24,877 bases of DNA, from NCBI GenBank assembly GCA_002496725.1, contig DALI01000080.1:1-24877 (forward strand). The letters are read 5' to 3'. The notes beneath the pieces are model-generated. The model saw only the letters and a list, made by a program, of their open reading frames with translations. It was not told the DNA's origin and ran no database searches. A program made the translations under genes and the position numbers. Origin of the DNA: Euryarchaeota archaeon UBA181. GTDB taxonomy: Archaea; Thermoplasmatota; Poseidoniia; Poseidoniales; Thalassarchaeaceae. The first letter of the stretch is position 1; each line of letters opens with the position of its first letter. This document shows, piece after piece, positions 7,799 through 16,364 of the stretch.

Positions 7799-10258
7799 AT
7801 GCGAGTCGCAGCAGTGGTGCTAGTGGCGCTCATCGCCAGTATGTCAGGATCGCTGGCTGTCACGAGCCAACCGCAGTCAATTGATACCACGAAGATGAGT
7901 GAGGAACTCATCTCTGAGATTGGTTCAGAAGGGGAGATTGAGGCAATCATACAATTCTTCGAGCCCCCAAGTGACCGTATTTGGCGTGCTGTCAGGTCCA
8001 TGGGGGTCGATGTAGTTACAGAGATGAGCGTTCTCAATGGGGGCCTCATCAGCGGAACATCTTCAGAACTGTCAAAGCTATCTACACTATCTGTAGTCAA
8101 ACACATGGAGGCAAACGTAATTATCGAGCATTTCTACCTTCCAGGCGACCAGAACAACTCAGAGTCTATGATGCATGAGACCGTTGGATGGGTGAATGCC
8201 AGCCTAGCTTGGCACCGAGCGATAATAGGCACTGATGGGGAACTTAAGACCGAATCAGACCTGTCCCTCTCTGAGTACGACGGTGCCGGTGCTACGGCAG
8301 TAGACCTAGACACTGGAATAGACGGGGAGCACCCCGACTTTGACTGTGGAGAGCCCTGGTCGGGCGAGAAACTGATTTGGTCAGCCAAGTGGACGGGCGT
8401 TGCTTGGATAGATGCGCCAAACTGTAATTCCGACACGTCAAGTGGCCATGGGACACACGTCGGGGGAACAATTGCGGGCAATGGCGATGCATCTGGAGGC
8501 CGACGACTGGGTACAGCAAAGGGTGCGACAATTGTAGCCCTGGGAACTGGAGATGGGGCCTCAATATTCGCAGCTGTAGAGGGACTAGAGTGGACTTACC
8601 AGCATAGTAGGCCCGGACTCAATGACTACAACATACGCGTTGTTTCCAATTCATGGGGCACAAATGGAGACTACAACCCATCAAATGCAGTAACCGTACT
8701 CACTGACATGCTGACCTACGAAAATGACGTTGCAGTGATATTTGCGGCTTCCAACAGTGGGGGCAACGGGGACGAATCAGAAGACGACCTCAGAACGAAC
8801 GTCTACGCGAATACCCCCTCTGCGATATCAGTGGCGGCCCTCACGCACGACTCATCCGCTGTAACCTCCTTCTCCAGCAGAGGCTGGAAGACGCAACAGC
8901 ACACGTGGCCGGATATCGGTGCTCCTGGCAGGGATATATGGGCCACAGCTCCTCGAGCCACTGCCATAGACGCCTCAACAAGAACCCAGGGCGACCTCTA
9001 CTACATGTCCATTTCAGGTACTAGCATGGCTACTCCACACATAGGGGGAATAGCGACCCTCCTCCTTGCGGCAGCACCATCACTCGGCGTGGCAGACTAT
9101 CAAGCAGAGGACCACGATCATGAGCAAAGCCTCTACTTCAACGAATCCGCCAAGGGGCTCCAGTTTGATGACTGGGATGACAGGAATGAGTCCAGAGTTC
9201 ACGAGATCGAGCTTATCCTAGAGCTAACTGCCCACTATGGACATCTGGCAAACTCATGCGAGGATGGAAATGACGATGACTCATGCAGTGATATTCCAGA
9301 GGAATGCTATGTATCGGACAAGACCGATAGATGCCATGATTGGAGAGTGGGGCACGGACTAGTAGATACGGACAGGGCACTGGCTCTAGCCCGTACCCTA
9401 CAAGTAATGAGAGATCCAAATGAAGATGGTTTCCTCGACTATCCCGAGGCCACTGTTTGGGATGCATACAAACACTTCGAGGGGATAATGGATGTTCGAG
9501 AAATACCTCTGATGACTGATCAACTCAGACATGCATGGAAAGGAGAGTGGAGCCACTTCAACAACGGTCCCACTAGTACATTCGGAACATATGCGACGGA
9601 TGATCGACACTATGTCTGGGTCCCGAATGGAACATTTGAGATGCAGATATCCTTCAGCTCGTTGGACTGGGATACAGACACCGCTCAAGTAGCCCAAATA
9701 AGACCGAATGTCGATCTAGGCTCAGATGGAAGTGATGATGCACAAGGACAAGGTACGGTTGTTGGGGACACAAATTACATCATACTCGCGGTCGACCCTG
9801 AATATTGGAACACGTGGACTGAGTTCGACGTAACGGGAACTGCGATTTCTCTTCCGATCACAGGAGTTCTCACCGGCTCAGAATTCATGGAGCCCCGTGT
9901 CCCATATACCTTCGATGTCCTCCTCACTCTAGATGTCACTGAAGAGAGGATATTCGAAGTCCCCCTCAGATTTGATGGATATTCGGACCTAGATCCCGCC
10001 ATACCATCCGATTTCTATAACGCTGACGAGGCAATTGACCTAGTAATGATCAGGCCTGTTTATGATGAGAGCCTCATTCCAGCTTACGATACCGAGCAAC
10101 GAACGATTATTGAGTCCAGTAGCTCTATTATAGCGGTCTTGGGAACTTCTGCACTAGTCTTTCTAGCATTCTTAGCAATAGCTACAGTTTGGCTTCGCAA
10201 TCAGCGCGAAGAAGTACTGGAAGCGGAATTCGAAGAAGGCATCCATGGGCGAGACTAG
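7799..10258 (+). CDS. Membrane-anchored secreted subtilisin-like serine protease (S8 family)
   Basis: This 819-aa protein has a signal peptide (residues 1-21) and a propeptide-like region (about 45-112). The S8 catalytic domain shows Asp171 (DLDTGID), His217 (GHGTHVGG), oxyanion Asn319 (AASNSGG) and Ser409 (SGTSMATPH), so all key residues are present. After the Ser helix, where subtilases usually pass quickly to the final GxGLVxA, there is an acidic insertion of about 85 residues (433-516). It contains four cysteines (487, 496, 503, 512) and many Asp/Glu, before GHGLVDTDRAL resumes. A C-terminal region of beta-strand character follows. One transmembrane helix (about 777-799) and a short charged tail would hold the enzyme on the cell surface. 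It probably digests external protein. Its stop shares CTAG with the convergent SDR gene. Confidence 0.95.
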   Translation: MRVAAVVLVALIASMSGSLAVTSQPQSIDTTKMSEELISEIGSEGEIEAIIQFFEPPSDRIWRAVRSMGVDVVTEMSVLNGGLISGTSSELSKLSTLSVVKHMEANVIIEHFYLPGDQNNSESMMHETVGWVNASLAWHRAIIGTDGELKTESDLSLSEYDGAGATAVDLDTGIDGEHPDFDCGEPWSGEKLIWSAKWTGVAWIDAPNCNSDTSSGHGTHVGGTIAGNGDASGGRRLGTAKGATIVALGTGDGASIFAAVEGLEWTYQHSRPGLNDYNIRVVSNSWGTNGDYNPSNAVTVLTDMLTYENDVAVIFAASNSGGNGDESEDDLRTNVYANTPSAISVAALTHDSSAVTSFSSRGWKTQQHTWPDIGAPGRDIWATAPRATAIDASTRTQGDLYYMSISGTSMATPHIGGIATLLLAAAPSLGVADYQAEDHDHEQSLYFNESAKGLQFDDWDDRNESRVHEIELILELTAHYGHLANSCEDGNDDDSCSDIPEECYVSDKTDRCHDWRVGHGLVDTDRALALARTLQVMRDPNEDGFLDYPEATVWDAYKHFEGIMDVREIPLMTDQLRHAWKGEWSHFNNGPTSTFGTYATDDRHYVWVPNGTFEMQISFSSLDWDTDTAQVAQIRPNVDLGSDGSDDAQGQGTVVGDTNYIILAVDPEYWNTWTEFDVTGTAISLPITGVLTGSEFMEPRVPYTFDVLLTLDVTEERIFEVPLRFDGYSDLDPAIPSDFYNADEAIDLVMIRPVYDESLIPAYDTEQRTIIESSSSIIAVLGTSALVFLAFLAIATVWLRNQREEVLEAEFEEGIHGRD

Positions 10259-10260
10259 TC
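10253..10260. other. Palindrome containing shared convergent stop codons
   Basis: GACTAGTC is a perfect 8-bp palindrome. Its central CTAG (10255-10258) carries the subtilase TAG on the plus strand and the SDR TAG on the minus strand. The arrangement is the same as at 6250-6253. Confidence 0.85.
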
Positions 10261-11286
10261 CCACCCGTTTTCTATAATCGGCGGAGTCGTATCCAGCACA
10301 GATCTCAAAGGGTCCCGCCATACCATGCCAAGGTCGTCTTCAGCTGGGGAGGCATCCCAGTAGAGCTTATTCTTCAGATGCCTTCTAGCCCATGAGATAT
10401 CTATCTTAGGATGAAAAAATGAAGCGACTATGGCTAGCCAATATGGAGCTTCCCAGGTCGACCATCTCCTCTCAGGATGAGCCCCTTTCAGAGATTTAGC
10501 AATATCATTCATCATCATATCTCCAGACACAGTGAGGTACCTCCCCCCCTCTTTTCCTCTCGTAAGGGCTCGAACATGGGCCTCAGCAACATCCCGTACA
10601 TCTACTATATTGATTTGCATTGGCAGGTTGAGTGGGATACTTCGACGGATCATGGCCATCATTATCGCCAGAGATCCTCTGAGATGTCGTGGGGACATTG
10701 GAGGGCCAAATACCATGCAAGGGTGTATGGTTACTAAACGAGGACGAGCCCCCTCCTCCTGCGAAGCGTGCCACTCTCGGACAATTCTCTCAGCACTTAC
10801 TTTAGCCAATCCATATGGGTTTTCTTCCAACGTAGCATCATCAGCCCAGCTATCGGTAGTCAGTATGGTTCCATCCTTCCAATTCATCGGGCGTATTGCC
10901 GCAGTAGAAGAGGTGTGAACAATTCTCTCCACCGTACCTCCTCTCTCAACCGCTGCAATTACATTCCTTGTTCCTATTACACTAGGGTCAACGATCTTAC
11001 TTTGTGGGTTCCGGGATCGAACCACCACCGTTGCAGCCGTGTGTATCAAATCACTACATCCAGCAATTGCCAAATCCACCGATTCAGAGTCAAATAAATC
11101 CATCTCTACTATCTCTAGCTCCCCTCCACTGGATATCTCCATGGATCTCAGGTGAGAGACTCTTTCAGGATCACTTAGGTCTCTTACTGTCGCACGAACT
11201 CTCCTACCCCCTGAGAGTAGGTTAGCAACAATATGACTACCGATGAAGCCGCTTGCTCCTGTAACTACCACGAGGCCCCGTTCCAT
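10255..11286 (-). CDS. NAD(P)-dependent epimerase/dehydratase-type SDR, dihydroflavonol-reductase-like
   Basis: This 343-aa extended SDR has TGASGFIG at residues 9-16 for nucleotide binding, an Arg-Asp pair (R35-D36) after the second strand that suggests NADPH, HTSSTAA near 124-130, and the catalytic Tyr158-x3-Lys162. NIVDVRDVAEAHVRAL later in the protein is typical of the dihydroflavonol-4-reductase / 3-beta-hydroxysteroid dehydrogenase branch. The substrate is unknown. HpnA-type proteins in the same broad superfamily occur with bacterial hopanoid genes, which is suggestive next to an MMPL transporter. The frame extends to a TTG at 11301, but GGGGTGG just before the ATG at 11286 and a TATA-like element about 27 nt upstream favour 11286. 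The gap to the MMPL gene is 41 bp, and the last bases overlap the subtilase stop. Confidence 0.88.
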   Translation of the reverse strand: MERGLVVVTGASGFIGSHIVANLLSGGRRVRATVRDLSDPERVSHLRSMEISSGGELEIVEMDLFDSESVDLAIAGCSDLIHTAATVVVRSRNPQSKIVDPSVIGTRNVIAAVERGGTVERIVHTSSTAAIRPMNWKDGTILTTDSWADDATLEENPYGLAKVSAERIVREWHASQEEGARPRLVTIHPCMVFGPPMSPRHLRGSLAIMMAMIRRSIPLNLPMQINIVDVRDVAEAHVRALTRGKEGGRYLTVSGDMMMNDIAKSLKGAHPERRWSTWEAPYWLAIVASFFHPKIDISWARRHLKNKLYWDASPAEDDLGMVWRDPLRSVLDTTPPIIENGWD

Positions 11287-11306
11287 AGCCACCCCAGGCA
11301 ACGGGC

Positions 11307-11320
11307 ATTATTCGTATTAA
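11307..11320 (-). promoter_or_regulatory. Candidate TATA box for the SDR gene
   Basis: On the minus strand this reads TTAATACGAATAAT, centred about 27 nt before the ATG at 11286. It falls inside the 41-bp gap after the MMPL gene, so the SDR gene may be transcribed on its own as well as by read-through. Confidence 0.45.
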
Positions 11321-11327
11321 CGTCGAA

Positions 11328-13694
11328 CTAGTTTTCCACAGCCTCTTTTTCCCCAGGCTCAGAATCGACTCTTTTTGTCTCTTCTCCGATTAACCAGGAA
11401 GGCGCATACCAATTGAGATTCCCCATTAATCTCATCGTTGAAGGCACAACCAAAGCTCTGACGATAGTCGCGTCTACAGCGACCCCCAAGGCTAGCATGA
11501 ATCCAAATTGCTTCATCAAGGCAACCGAGGAAAGCCCGAAGGCGGAGAACACAGTTACCATCACAAGAGCCGCGGAGGTAATTATGCGGCCACTCTTCTG
11601 AAGGCCGACAGCGACAGACTTGGTATTATCACCAGTCCTCTCCCACTCTTCATGGATACGGGAAAGCATCAGTACTTCGTAGTCCATGCTCAAACCGAAT
11701 AGAATTGCGAAAATCATCACAGGTGTCGTGGGATCTATGGGTTGAGGTGTGAAGTTTAACAGATCAGCCCCATTGCCCATCTGGAAGATCCATACCAGAA
11801 CACCGAACGAGGCACTCACTGATAACACATTCATCACCAGGGCCTTCAGAGGAAGAACAACAGATCTCACTTGAAGGAAGATAAGGATGTAGCTAGTGAT
11901 CAGTATGAATGACAGAGACAGGGGCAGGTTCTCCGATACGGCTTCTATGACATCCTGATTGTACGCGGCAATTCCTGCAATATTCACTATACTAGAACCG
12001 CCAAATTGCTCGTTCTTGGTATCAAGGTCTCTGATTGAAAGAACAACTTCTCTAGCACTCACACTAGACTCGTCCCCTTCTATGCCAACTACCAGAAGTA
12101 CGACCCCGTTTCCAATGAAATTCTCACTGATGTACTCTCTTTGCGCTGAAATTAGCATAGCATCCATGGGAGACAACTCTCCATCATCAGATGAGTCCCA
12201 GAAATCGACAACCTCCTCCTCGCTCATGTTGATGTCGAAGTGTGCATGACTGCGTACGTATGTTGTACCATCAATACTCAAGATCTCTTGTGAGAACTGA
12301 TACAGCGTCCTAATATTCTCCTCAAGGAGCGGATCCACCCCTTCCTCTGTCTCGAACACTGCTAGCGCCGTATTGGAGAGGTACTCGGGCCAGTTTTCAT
12401 CTGTCAGCTCCATGCCTTGTCTAGACTCATCATCAGGACTGAGGGCCCGATAGGTGGTAATACCGTATTCCGCTTGCAGAAATGGGGATCCAGCCAACAT
12501 CAATACAATAACTGCAGGGACTAGGACAGCGAATGGTCGCTTCATCACACCACTGGCAACATTGGACCAGAAACCCTCCTCCCCTGTGTCCACCCCAAAG
12601 GAAAACGGCACTTTGAACGAGTTTACCCTGTCCCCTAGTAGCGAAAGAACCGCAGGAAGCAGGACTATCGATGAGGTCAGGGCTACTGCCGTGGCACAGA
12701 TACCTCCCCACCCCAGAGAAGGAAGACCAGTATTCTCGAAGAATAGCATACCCATCAGACCGACTATCACTGTCATTCCGGAAAAGAAAATAGCGCGACC
12801 CGCAGTAGCACTAGTCATTGCAATCGCCGTTCTATGATCCCTCCCTCTCCCAAGCTCTTCCCTGAATCTATTCACTATGAAGAGAGAGTAATCGACGCTC
12901 AGTCCAATCCCCAGCAGAGAGACAATATTGTTTGCATAAACAGTGATATCATCGAACACATAACTGAGGCCAGTCACTATTCCCACTGCTGCAACAACAG
13001 TGTACACTCCAGATAGAACCGGAAGCCCAGCCGCAACCAAACTCCCGAATACCAGAAGCAGAATCATCAGTGTAAGGGGGGCAGATATCAGCTCTGCCTG
13101 AACCAGCTCCTCCTTCAGGGTTAGATCAAAGGTCACATCAATAGCTAGATTGTCAGTGACCCACTTTTCCATTCCTTCAGGCGCGTCATCTGGGAGAACG
13201 AGATCATCAAAGTGCTCCTTCAGTAAGGCCTTTGAGCCATCCCTATCTAACTTGATTTCAATTTTTATCCTCGTCCACTCAGGATCTACTGAGCTAACAA
13301 GCTCAGATCTGTTCACCTCATTAGTAAACCAAGGGTACTCTACCGATACATGTTCATTCTCGGCCATTGGCGAGATTGTTTGCATCATTGCACTCTGAAC
13401 TGAATCATCTTCATGGCTAGATCCCGGATGATGAAACAGTACGTGGAATGAGAAACTGTCACTTTCATTCTCTGTTGTGAACCCAATCCTCGCGGCGTCC
13501 CATCCATGTACAGACTCCAAGTCTCCCTCTCCGTAACCCTCCGCATATCTAGGCTCCAGAGTCGTTAGCGATGCGAGAGAAGCACAAAGAATCAGAGTCA
13601 TGATGAGTACTACTTTGGCGTGGTCGTAGACAAAAAGCCCCATTTTGTAGTAGGACCTGTGCTCCAATGCCCCAGGCTCAGTCGCCCCTTCCAT
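11328..13694 (-). CDS. MMPL/RND family transporter
   Basis: This 788-aa protein has the duplicated RND plan: a first helix (about 27-45), a large extracellular domain, five or six helices (about 203-352), a second extracellular domain, and a second helix bundle (about 591-757). Each bundle holds the MMPL hallmark in its fourth helix: GLSVDYSLFIVNRF (Asp268) and GLSMDYEVLMLSRI (Asp671). These acidic residues are expected to relay protons. MMPL proteins export lipids and other hydrophobic molecules; HpnN moves hopanoids and MmpL3 moves mycolates. The frame extends 15 codons to an ATG at 13739, but a TATA-like element lies between the two candidate starts, at leaderless distance from 13694, so the inner ATG is preferred. 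Same-strand neighbours are an SDR and a HAD/GGR pair. The C-terminal tail is highly charged. Confidence 0.93.
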   Translation of the reverse strand: MEGATEPGALEHRSYYKMGLFVYDHAKVVLIMTLILCASLASLTTLEPRYAEGYGEGDLESVHGWDAARIGFTTENESDSFSFHVLFHHPGSSHEDDSVQSAMMQTISPMAENEHVSVEYPWFTNEVNRSELVSSVDPEWTRIKIEIKLDRDGSKALLKEHFDDLVLPDDAPEGMEKWVTDNLAIDVTFDLTLKEELVQAELISAPLTLMILLLVFGSLVAAGLPVLSGVYTVVAAVGIVTGLSYVFDDITVYANNIVSLLGIGLSVDYSLFIVNRFREELGRGRDHRTAIAMTSATAGRAIFFSGMTVIVGLMGMLFFENTGLPSLGWGGICATAVALTSSIVLLPAVLSLLGDRVNSFKVPFSFGVDTGEEGFWSNVASGVMKRPFAVLVPAVIVLMLAGSPFLQAEYGITTYRALSPDDESRQGMELTDENWPEYLSNTALAVFETEEGVDPLLEENIRTLYQFSQEILSIDGTTYVRSHAHFDINMSEEEVVDFWDSSDDGELSPMDAMLISAQREYISENFIGNGVVLLVVGIEGDESSVSAREVVLSIRDLDTKNEQFGGSSIVNIAGIAAYNQDVIEAVSENLPLSLSFILITSYILIFLQVRSVVLPLKALVMNVLSVSASFGVLVWIFQMGNGADLLNFTPQPIDPTTPVMIFAILFGLSMDYEVLMLSRIHEEWERTGDNTKSVAVGLQKSGRIITSAALVMVTVFSAFGLSSVALMKQFGFMLALGVAVDATIVRALVVPSTMRLMGNLNWYAPSWLIGEETKRVDSEPGEKEAVEN

Positions 13695-13714
13695 GTGCCT
13701 CTCGCGAAATATTT

Positions 13715-13731
13715 CTATTTGTAAAGTATAG
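13715..13731 (-). promoter_or_regulatory. Candidate TATA box for the MMPL gene
   Basis: On the minus strand this reads CTATACTTTACAAATAG, a near-palindrome centred about 28 nt before the ATG at 13694. It lies within the frame that would be coding if the outer ATG at 13739 were used, so it argues for the inner start. Confidence 0.45.
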
Positions 13732-13767
13732 TTTCTCATTTAATAGCCAGTGCAGCGAAAAACGACA

Positions 13768-14553
13768 TCAGACCAGTGATGCAACAGAGTCCACAATCAG
13801 ACTGGGTGTTTGATTTGCAGCATCCGCGTCGGAAGCAGTCGCCTCCCCAGAGAGTACCAGAATTCCATGCACCCCTGCCCTGTCAGCCATTTCCATGTCT
13901 GTGTATAGGCGATCACCCACCATGGCACACCGACTTGGTTTGAGGCCCAGCTCCTCGATTTTGTGCAAGATCATTCCTGCATTAGGCTTCCCACAGACAT
14001 GAGCGGGCCTGACTCCTGTAGTGGCCTCGAATAGCTCCATGTATGCACCTGTATCCGGTAGTCCTCCATCTGGAGAGGGGCAGACCATATCGGGGTGACT
14101 TGCGACCATAGGAACCCCATTGTGAAGGTATATCGAGGCCATGGAGAGCTTCTCGTAGGTAATCTCAGTATCATAACCAAGAACGACGTACTGAGGCTCT
14201 TTAGATGCGGTTCTAACCCCATCCTCCCTGAGCATATCTCCCATTCCTTCTGTTCCTACTAGATAGGTTTCCGTGACCCCCTCTCTTTTCAACCATGAAA
14301 GAAGATCATGAGTCGATAGAAGAATGTCCTCCGAACTAGCTGAAATACCCATTTTAGTTAGCTTCTCGAGGTACTGATCTACAGACTTACTAGAATTATT
14401 CGAAAGGAAAAACCGCTTGATTCCCCTGACCTTCAAACGCTCTAGAAACTCCAGAGCCCCGTCTATCGGTTTACCTCCCAGATATATCGTACCATCCAAG
14501 TCCAGGAACACCGCATCAATTCCCTCGAGAGACGAATCTAGTCGAGACAACAC
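13768..14553 (-). CDS. HAD-superfamily IIA phosphatase, NagD-like
   Basis: This 261-aa protein shows the HAD motifs in order. Motif I is FLDLDGT with nucleophile Asp18 and Asp20. Motif II is FFLSNNSS with Ser51. A type IIA cap follows, then CGKPNAGM with the motif III lysine, and CAMVGDRLYTDMEMADRAG with the motif IV acidic residues. Relatives hydrolyse small phosphate esters such as 4-nitrophenyl phosphate, phosphoglycolate or nucleotide monophosphates; glycerol-phosphate or isoprenoid phosphate would suit the neighbours but cannot be read here. The start is GTG at 14553, six bases after the GGR stop. An AGGTG Shine-Dalgarno overlaps that stop, and a TTG at 14550 is the alternative. Tight coupling suggests co-translation with the GGR gene. 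Confidence 0.88.
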   Translation of the reverse strand: MLSRLDSSLEGIDAVFLDLDGTIYLGGKPIDGALEFLERLKVRGIKRFFLSNNSSKSVDQYLEKLTKMGISASSEDILLSTHDLLSWLKREGVTETYLVGTEGMGDMLREDGVRTASKEPQYVVLGYDTEITYEKLSMASIYLHNGVPMVASHPDMVCPSPDGGLPDTGAYMELFEATTGVRPAHVCGKPNAGMILHKIEELGLKPSRCAMVGDRLYTDMEMADRAGVHGILVLSGEATASDADAANQTPSLIVDSVASLV

Positions 14554-14559
14554 AACACC

Positions 14560-15969
14560 TCAGGGCAAGACCAATGTCTTGAACAGAAACCAAGGGCTCC
14601 ACAGGCTCTTCTGCGTCTCCTTACTCGCAATCATCTCAGACATCATTGTTCCTATTTCTTCCTTTTTCGAGGCCTTATTGACGAACCAATTAGTCAACCT
14701 CTTCCATTTCATCATCTTCTGGAGCTTGCTGGAGTTAGAAAGCTCTCCTCCCAATTCGTTCCAAACATCTTCCATGTATCTCTGGGCATCAATCTCCGAG
14801 AAACCGTTAGAGTGCCTCTCCTTGTCGAAATGCACACTCGTGAGTTTTCCAGTTAGTAGGGCATTACCTATCCCCTCCCCACTGAAAGGATCTACCAGAC
14901 TTGCCGCGTCACCCACCGTCATAGCACCTGCCATAGCTCCTCTTCTCGGTTGGAACGAGGGCGCATCCTTTCTAGGCGATCCGAATGGGAGTTGCCATCC
15001 CTTTTTGGAGCCAGGAACAAGTCTAGAATTCTTGAACCTCTCCTTGAATCGCGGATGCTCCTCTATTACCCACTTCTGTATCTTCTTCAATGACTTCTTC
15101 ATTCCTTCCTGTTTGCGTTGCTCCGAGATTAGCATCCCAATCCCCACATTCACAACCCCGTCCCGAACAGGAAAAAGCCAGAAGTAGCCTGGGAGAACTT
15201 CATCGATAAAGTGAATCTCTATTTGTCCCTCGGGACCCTCTAGGCCTTCCACATTCTCCCAATACTCTCGATAGCCTCCACAGAAGTGCTCATCATCCTT
15301 GTGAGGTTCTTCATGTAACTCCGTAATTTTCCTAGATACTGGACAGTTGTAACCACCTGCCCCGATCGTGACCAGAGATTTGAATGTCAACACCGGGGAG
15401 TCCGACCGAGCACCTCCAAACTTTCCCGAGACACCCACAATCTTGGAAGATGCCCCCTCTCCTTCACTGATGACCTCCTTCACCGAGAATCCCTGAATCA
15501 CCGAACCGCCGTTCTCCCTCACAATTTCGTTTGCCCTCTTGAACATCATGTAGTCAAACTGTACTCTAGGTAGCGCGTATCCCGACATCAGACCCTTCTC
15601 TTCATAGCTATCTTTTGGTAGCATTACGCGTACCTCAGAGCCATTCGCACTACCGAATAAAATGGAGTCTACCTGATAATATGGCGTTTGTTGAATTAGG
15701 GGCAGTACCCCGAGCTCCTCAACGTGAGACAGTGACTTTCCGCCCACAGCATCCCCGCAAACCTTGTCTCTGGGCCAAACCTCTTTCTCAATCAAGAGTA
15801 CCTTGTTTCCACCAAGGGAGTTGTATGCCGCGGCAGCTGATCCACCGGGCCCCCCTCCAACGACAATAACATCGAAATCCGCTCCATCTAGAGGAACGCC
15901 CCCTGTATCGATAGGCATCTCCCATAGTTCCACTGTCGCACCTCGCACTTCCGAAAGCATCACCCTCAT
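14560..15969 (-). CDS. Geranylgeranyl reductase family flavoprotein
   Basis: This 469-aa protein has an N-terminal FAD-binding GGGPGGSAAA (residues 38-47), a KVCGD element with Cys71, the GGR hallmark YFWLFP (262-267) within GYFWLFPVRDGVVNVGIGM, and the second FAD motif VGDAASLVDPFSGEGIGNAL (352-371). In archaea this family saturates the geranylgeranyl chains of membrane lipids; some members act on menaquinone or other polyprenyl groups. The N-terminal 30 residues before the flavin fold are longer than usual, so an internal ATG at 15918 is possible. It is followed at 6 bp by a HAD phosphatase and lies upstream of an MMPL transporter and an SDR on the same strand. It is divergent from cutA with 47 bp between. 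Confidence 0.92.
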   Translation of the reverse strand: MRVMLSEVRGATVELWEMPIDTGGVPLDGADFDVIVVGGGPGGSAAAAYNSLGGNKVLLIEKEVWPRDKVCGDAVGGKSLSHVEELGVLPLIQQTPYYQVDSILFGSANGSEVRVMLPKDSYEEKGLMSGYALPRVQFDYMMFKRANEIVRENGGSVIQGFSVKEVISEGEGASSKIVGVSGKFGGARSDSPVLTFKSLVTIGAGGYNCPVSRKITELHEEPHKDDEHFCGGYREYWENVEGLEGPEGQIEIHFIDEVLPGYFWLFPVRDGVVNVGIGMLISEQRKQEGMKKSLKKIQKWVIEEHPRFKERFKNSRLVPGSKKGWQLPFGSPRKDAPSFQPRRGAMAGAMTVGDAASLVDPFSGEGIGNALLTGKLTSVHFDKERHSNGFSEIDAQRYMEDVWNELGGELSNSSKLQKMMKWKRLTNWFVNKASKKEEIGTMMSEMIASKETQKSLWSPWFLFKTLVLP

Positions 15970-16016
15970 TCAAACTATGCCAATGGCTTCTTCCCCATTC
16001 ACTCTCTCCGAGTTAC

Positions 16017-16331
16017 ATGGAGAAGACCGTTTTAGTAGTGCAAACAACACTCCCGGGTGAATGGATAGAGGCTGAAGTAGGAGAATGGGTTTTCTCGATT
16101 ATCAGTGAGCGTCTGGCTACATGTGCTCAGAGAAACAAAGTTGAGTCAACATACAGAGGGGACGATGGTGTAGAATTCAGCTCTGAATGGAGAATACAGT
16201 TCAAAGCCCCTTCTAGAAATAGGGACGATTTGATATCCAAGATTCTCAAAATACATCCCTACAACATCCCCCAGCTATTGGCATGGGATGCGGACACTTC
16301 CCCAGAATACCTCAATTGGGTTCAAGCATGA
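16017..16331 (+). CDS. cutA: CutA-like divalent-cation tolerance protein
   Basis: This 104-aa protein matches CutA1 in length and order: VLVVQTTLPGEW at the N-terminus, ISERLATCAQRNKVESTYR (residues about 29-47), SEWRIQFKAP, and the C-terminal HPYNIPQLLAWDADTSPEYLNWV, where HPYxxPxL is the family signature. CutA forms very stable trimers with a fold like PII proteins. It was first linked to copper tolerance, but its molecular role remains unsettled. ATG at 16017 is the first start and gives the family length. It is divergent from the GGR gene and is followed closely by a YczE-like membrane gene. Confidence 0.93.
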   Translation: MEKTVLVVQTTLPGEWIEAEVGEWVFSIISERLATCAQRNKVESTYRGDDGVEFSSEWRIQFKAPSRNRDDLISKILKIHPYNIPQLLAWDADTSPEYLNWVQA

Positions 16332-16364
16332 GGAATCATCCGACCAATCGTGGGTATCCGCTCA

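Noticed and set aside
12454..12837. Plus-strand frames within the MMPL gene
   Set aside because: They are antisense to continuous MMPL helices containing the conserved Asp motif, and there is no promoter or ribosome site.
14417..15187. A 256-codon open frame on the plus strand
   Set aside because: It lies antisense to two well-supported genes (HAD phosphatase and GGR flavoprotein) with intact motifs. Its translation is Ser/Pro/Leu-rich with no recognisable domain, so it is a shadow frame.
10255..15969. A true hopanoid (hpn) cluster
   Set aside because: No squalene-hopene cyclase, HpnH or HpnG is present. Only superfamily-level resemblance of the SDR and MMPL genes to HpnA and HpnN is seen, so the cassette is described as lipid-like, not hopanoid.
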